From Rhopalosiphum padi (Eukaryota; Arthropoda; Insecta; Hemiptera; Aphididae): a stretch of DNA of 64,000 bases. The stretch is from the NCBI RefSeq assembly GCF_020882245.1, contig NC_083598.1, positions 91,765,714 to 91,829,713 on the forward strand. Direction: 5' to 3'. The notes beneath the pieces are model-generated. The model searched no databases, was not told the origin of the DNA, and was given only the letters and a program-made list of their open reading frames with translations. Both the position numbers and the translations under genes were made by a program. This document shows, piece after piece, positions 62,401-64,000 of the stretch; positions within the stretch are counted from its first letter, which is position 1; every line of letters begins with the position of its first letter.

Positions 62401-64000
62401 CAATAAATTAAATCGAAATTTCTCATGCTTAAAAGTTATAAATAGCTAAAAAATAGTTGAAACATTATGAAAATGTTATCGTACATAGAAAATGATAAAA
62501 CATTTATTGAAAATGTCAAGTATCAACGTTTATTTTTCCTTGAGTTACACCAAAATAATACAAAATCAAGTTTGTCAAAAACTGTATTAGTGTACAAATT
62601 CCAGTTATACCTACTTTAATTTTTTGTTTGTTCTTCCCGATTACTTTGAAAAATGTTGATAATTTAAAAAAATTAATTAATTTTTTATTTTGTCTTGTTC
62701 AAAGTACAAACTAGAACCAATTTGCTATCCGAAATCACCCTTAAAGTCGAAAATTAAATCATTTTTTCAATACTTATCGTGTAATACGAATATATGACGT
62801 GTATATACTGTATACAGAAATACGAAAAAAACATATATCATTGTAGAATTAATGAATTTATCGCTATGCTCAGAATTTTAAGTGTATAAAGTGAATAAAT
62901 AATAATGTGATAAATAATATAGAAAATTAATATTTATAGTCCCAGACGCGGATCCGGAAAATATTCGGGGCAGGGGCATCTTGGGTAAAATGTTAGTAAA
63001 AGTCTGATAAAATATAAATATATTTACATTATTATAAATATTATTATTCAAATTTCAATTTTTCAGCACAATTAACAGTAATCCTAGAATTCTCCAGTCT
63101 ATGGGGAGGGGGACTATTGCCTCTTACCCTTCCACCTTGGATTTGCGATTGTATAGTCCTCGAGTATCGAATATATTATTAGATAGTTAGATATTGTTTG
63201 TAATATCAAACGATTGTCACATGTTTTTTTTGATAACCACATTATATTTAATTTGATAACTACCTACCTGAAGTAGCTACATTTTATACAAATTTCAGAG
63301 AAATTTTATTTTATCAGTGTTTTTTGAAATAAGGATAAAAATAAACTCATTATAAATCCAATAGTTTTTGCTTCTTATATTTCCTCTATTGGAATTTTAT
63401 AAAAAATAAACATATTTTTGTTAAATCTAATTACAGTAATCAGTGTATATATTATAATATAATTTTAAACGTGTTTGTTTAGTTTATGGTACAGTATATA
63501 CAATACATACACATTTAATATACATATTCATTGTTATGGAGTATGAATTATTTTTTCTATGTTTATAATGGCTGTATAGTGTATATATTTTAATGAAATT
63601 ATATCAAATAATCGTAATATGGTTTAACTAAAAAAAAAAAGTATTTTAATTTTTAATTACCCATGATTGTATTTAATTAAAATACATTATCTTATTCGTG
63701 TAATACAAACATAAAAAATCATCTATAAACCAAAACAGTTACCTAAGGGTTATAACTTATAATATCCTAATGTTATTATATTTATTTAAAAATGTATAAT
63801 TTTTTTATATTTGTGCATTGTTGTAACATACTTATTAATTGTTTTTGCAATGTTAAAATATATAATTAAATATAAACATACATACAATAACAACCATGCA
63901 TAATTATAAATTATACAATTCAAAGTAAACATTTAATATCAAAACTAAAATTGTTATATTTTGTAAAATAAAATGTTAGTTTTACAATCAACGAGTTGTT
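59463..64000. other. AT-rich non-coding stretch to window end
   Basis: No gene was seen. Possible transposon debris with G runs lies near 60795-60830 (GGGAGGGGCG) and 62940-63130 (GGGGCAGGGGCATC ... GGGGAGGGGGAC). The rest is AT-rich with short homopolymers. Confidence 0.45.

Noticed and set aside
1..64000. CRISPR arrays, bacterial operons, integrated virus genes
   Set aside because: None was seen. The window has spliced animal genes and DNA-transposon relics only.

Overview
This window is very AT-rich insect nuclear DNA with spliced genes, microsatellites and many short decayed DNA transposons. No bacterial, organellar or viral genes were seen. The gene content, base composition and repeats (hAT-like MITEs with runs of C or G near their ends) suggest a hemipteran, probably an aphid. 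The species call is inference.

Layout. (1) At 1.9-5.0 kb, on the + strand, lie two paralogous lola-type zinc-finger terminal units: one exon at 1956-2410, and two exons at 4387/4393-4643 plus 4764-5029. (2) At 5-21 kb is non-coding DNA holding a cluster of hAT-like elements, one nested inside another. (3) At 21.2-23.4 kb, on the - strand, are the BTB-bearing common exons of longitudinals lacking (lola). (4) At 23.8-24.6 kb is a GC/CpG-rich block upstream of lola, then about 12 kb of AT-rich intergenic DNA with a few repeats. (5) A second GC-rich block at 36.2-37.5 kb ends its likely leader exon at a strong donor, and leads into pipsqueak (psq) on the + strand (coding 39,602-43,635; BTB plus four Psq helix-turn-helix repeats). 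(6) At 43.6-50.2 kb is intergenic DNA with repeats and a decayed three-exon gene on the - strand. (7) At 50.2-53.9 kb is a complete nine-exon UFM1-specific protease 2 (UFSP2) gene. (8) At 55.2-58.8 kb three DNA-transposon remnants lie side by side: a CATAGG-type element, a hAT with a transposase C-terminus, and a Tigger/pogo copy. (9) The rest is AT-rich DNA with one unrecognised decayed coding stretch near 59.1-59.5 kb.

How it fits together. lola and psq are BTB transcription factors. Their head-to-head arrangement recalls the neighbouring lola and psq genes of Drosophila 47A-B (recalled, not checked). The most interesting point is that lola's BTB exons are on the - strand and end in phase 1, while the only lola-type zinc-finger exons in the window are on the + strand, also need phase 1, and lie where lola's 3' alternative exons would be expected. 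Ordinary cis-splicing cannot join them. Trans-splicing (as in mod(mdg4), and as reported for lola itself), a local inversion, an assembly error or a separate + strand gene must explain this.
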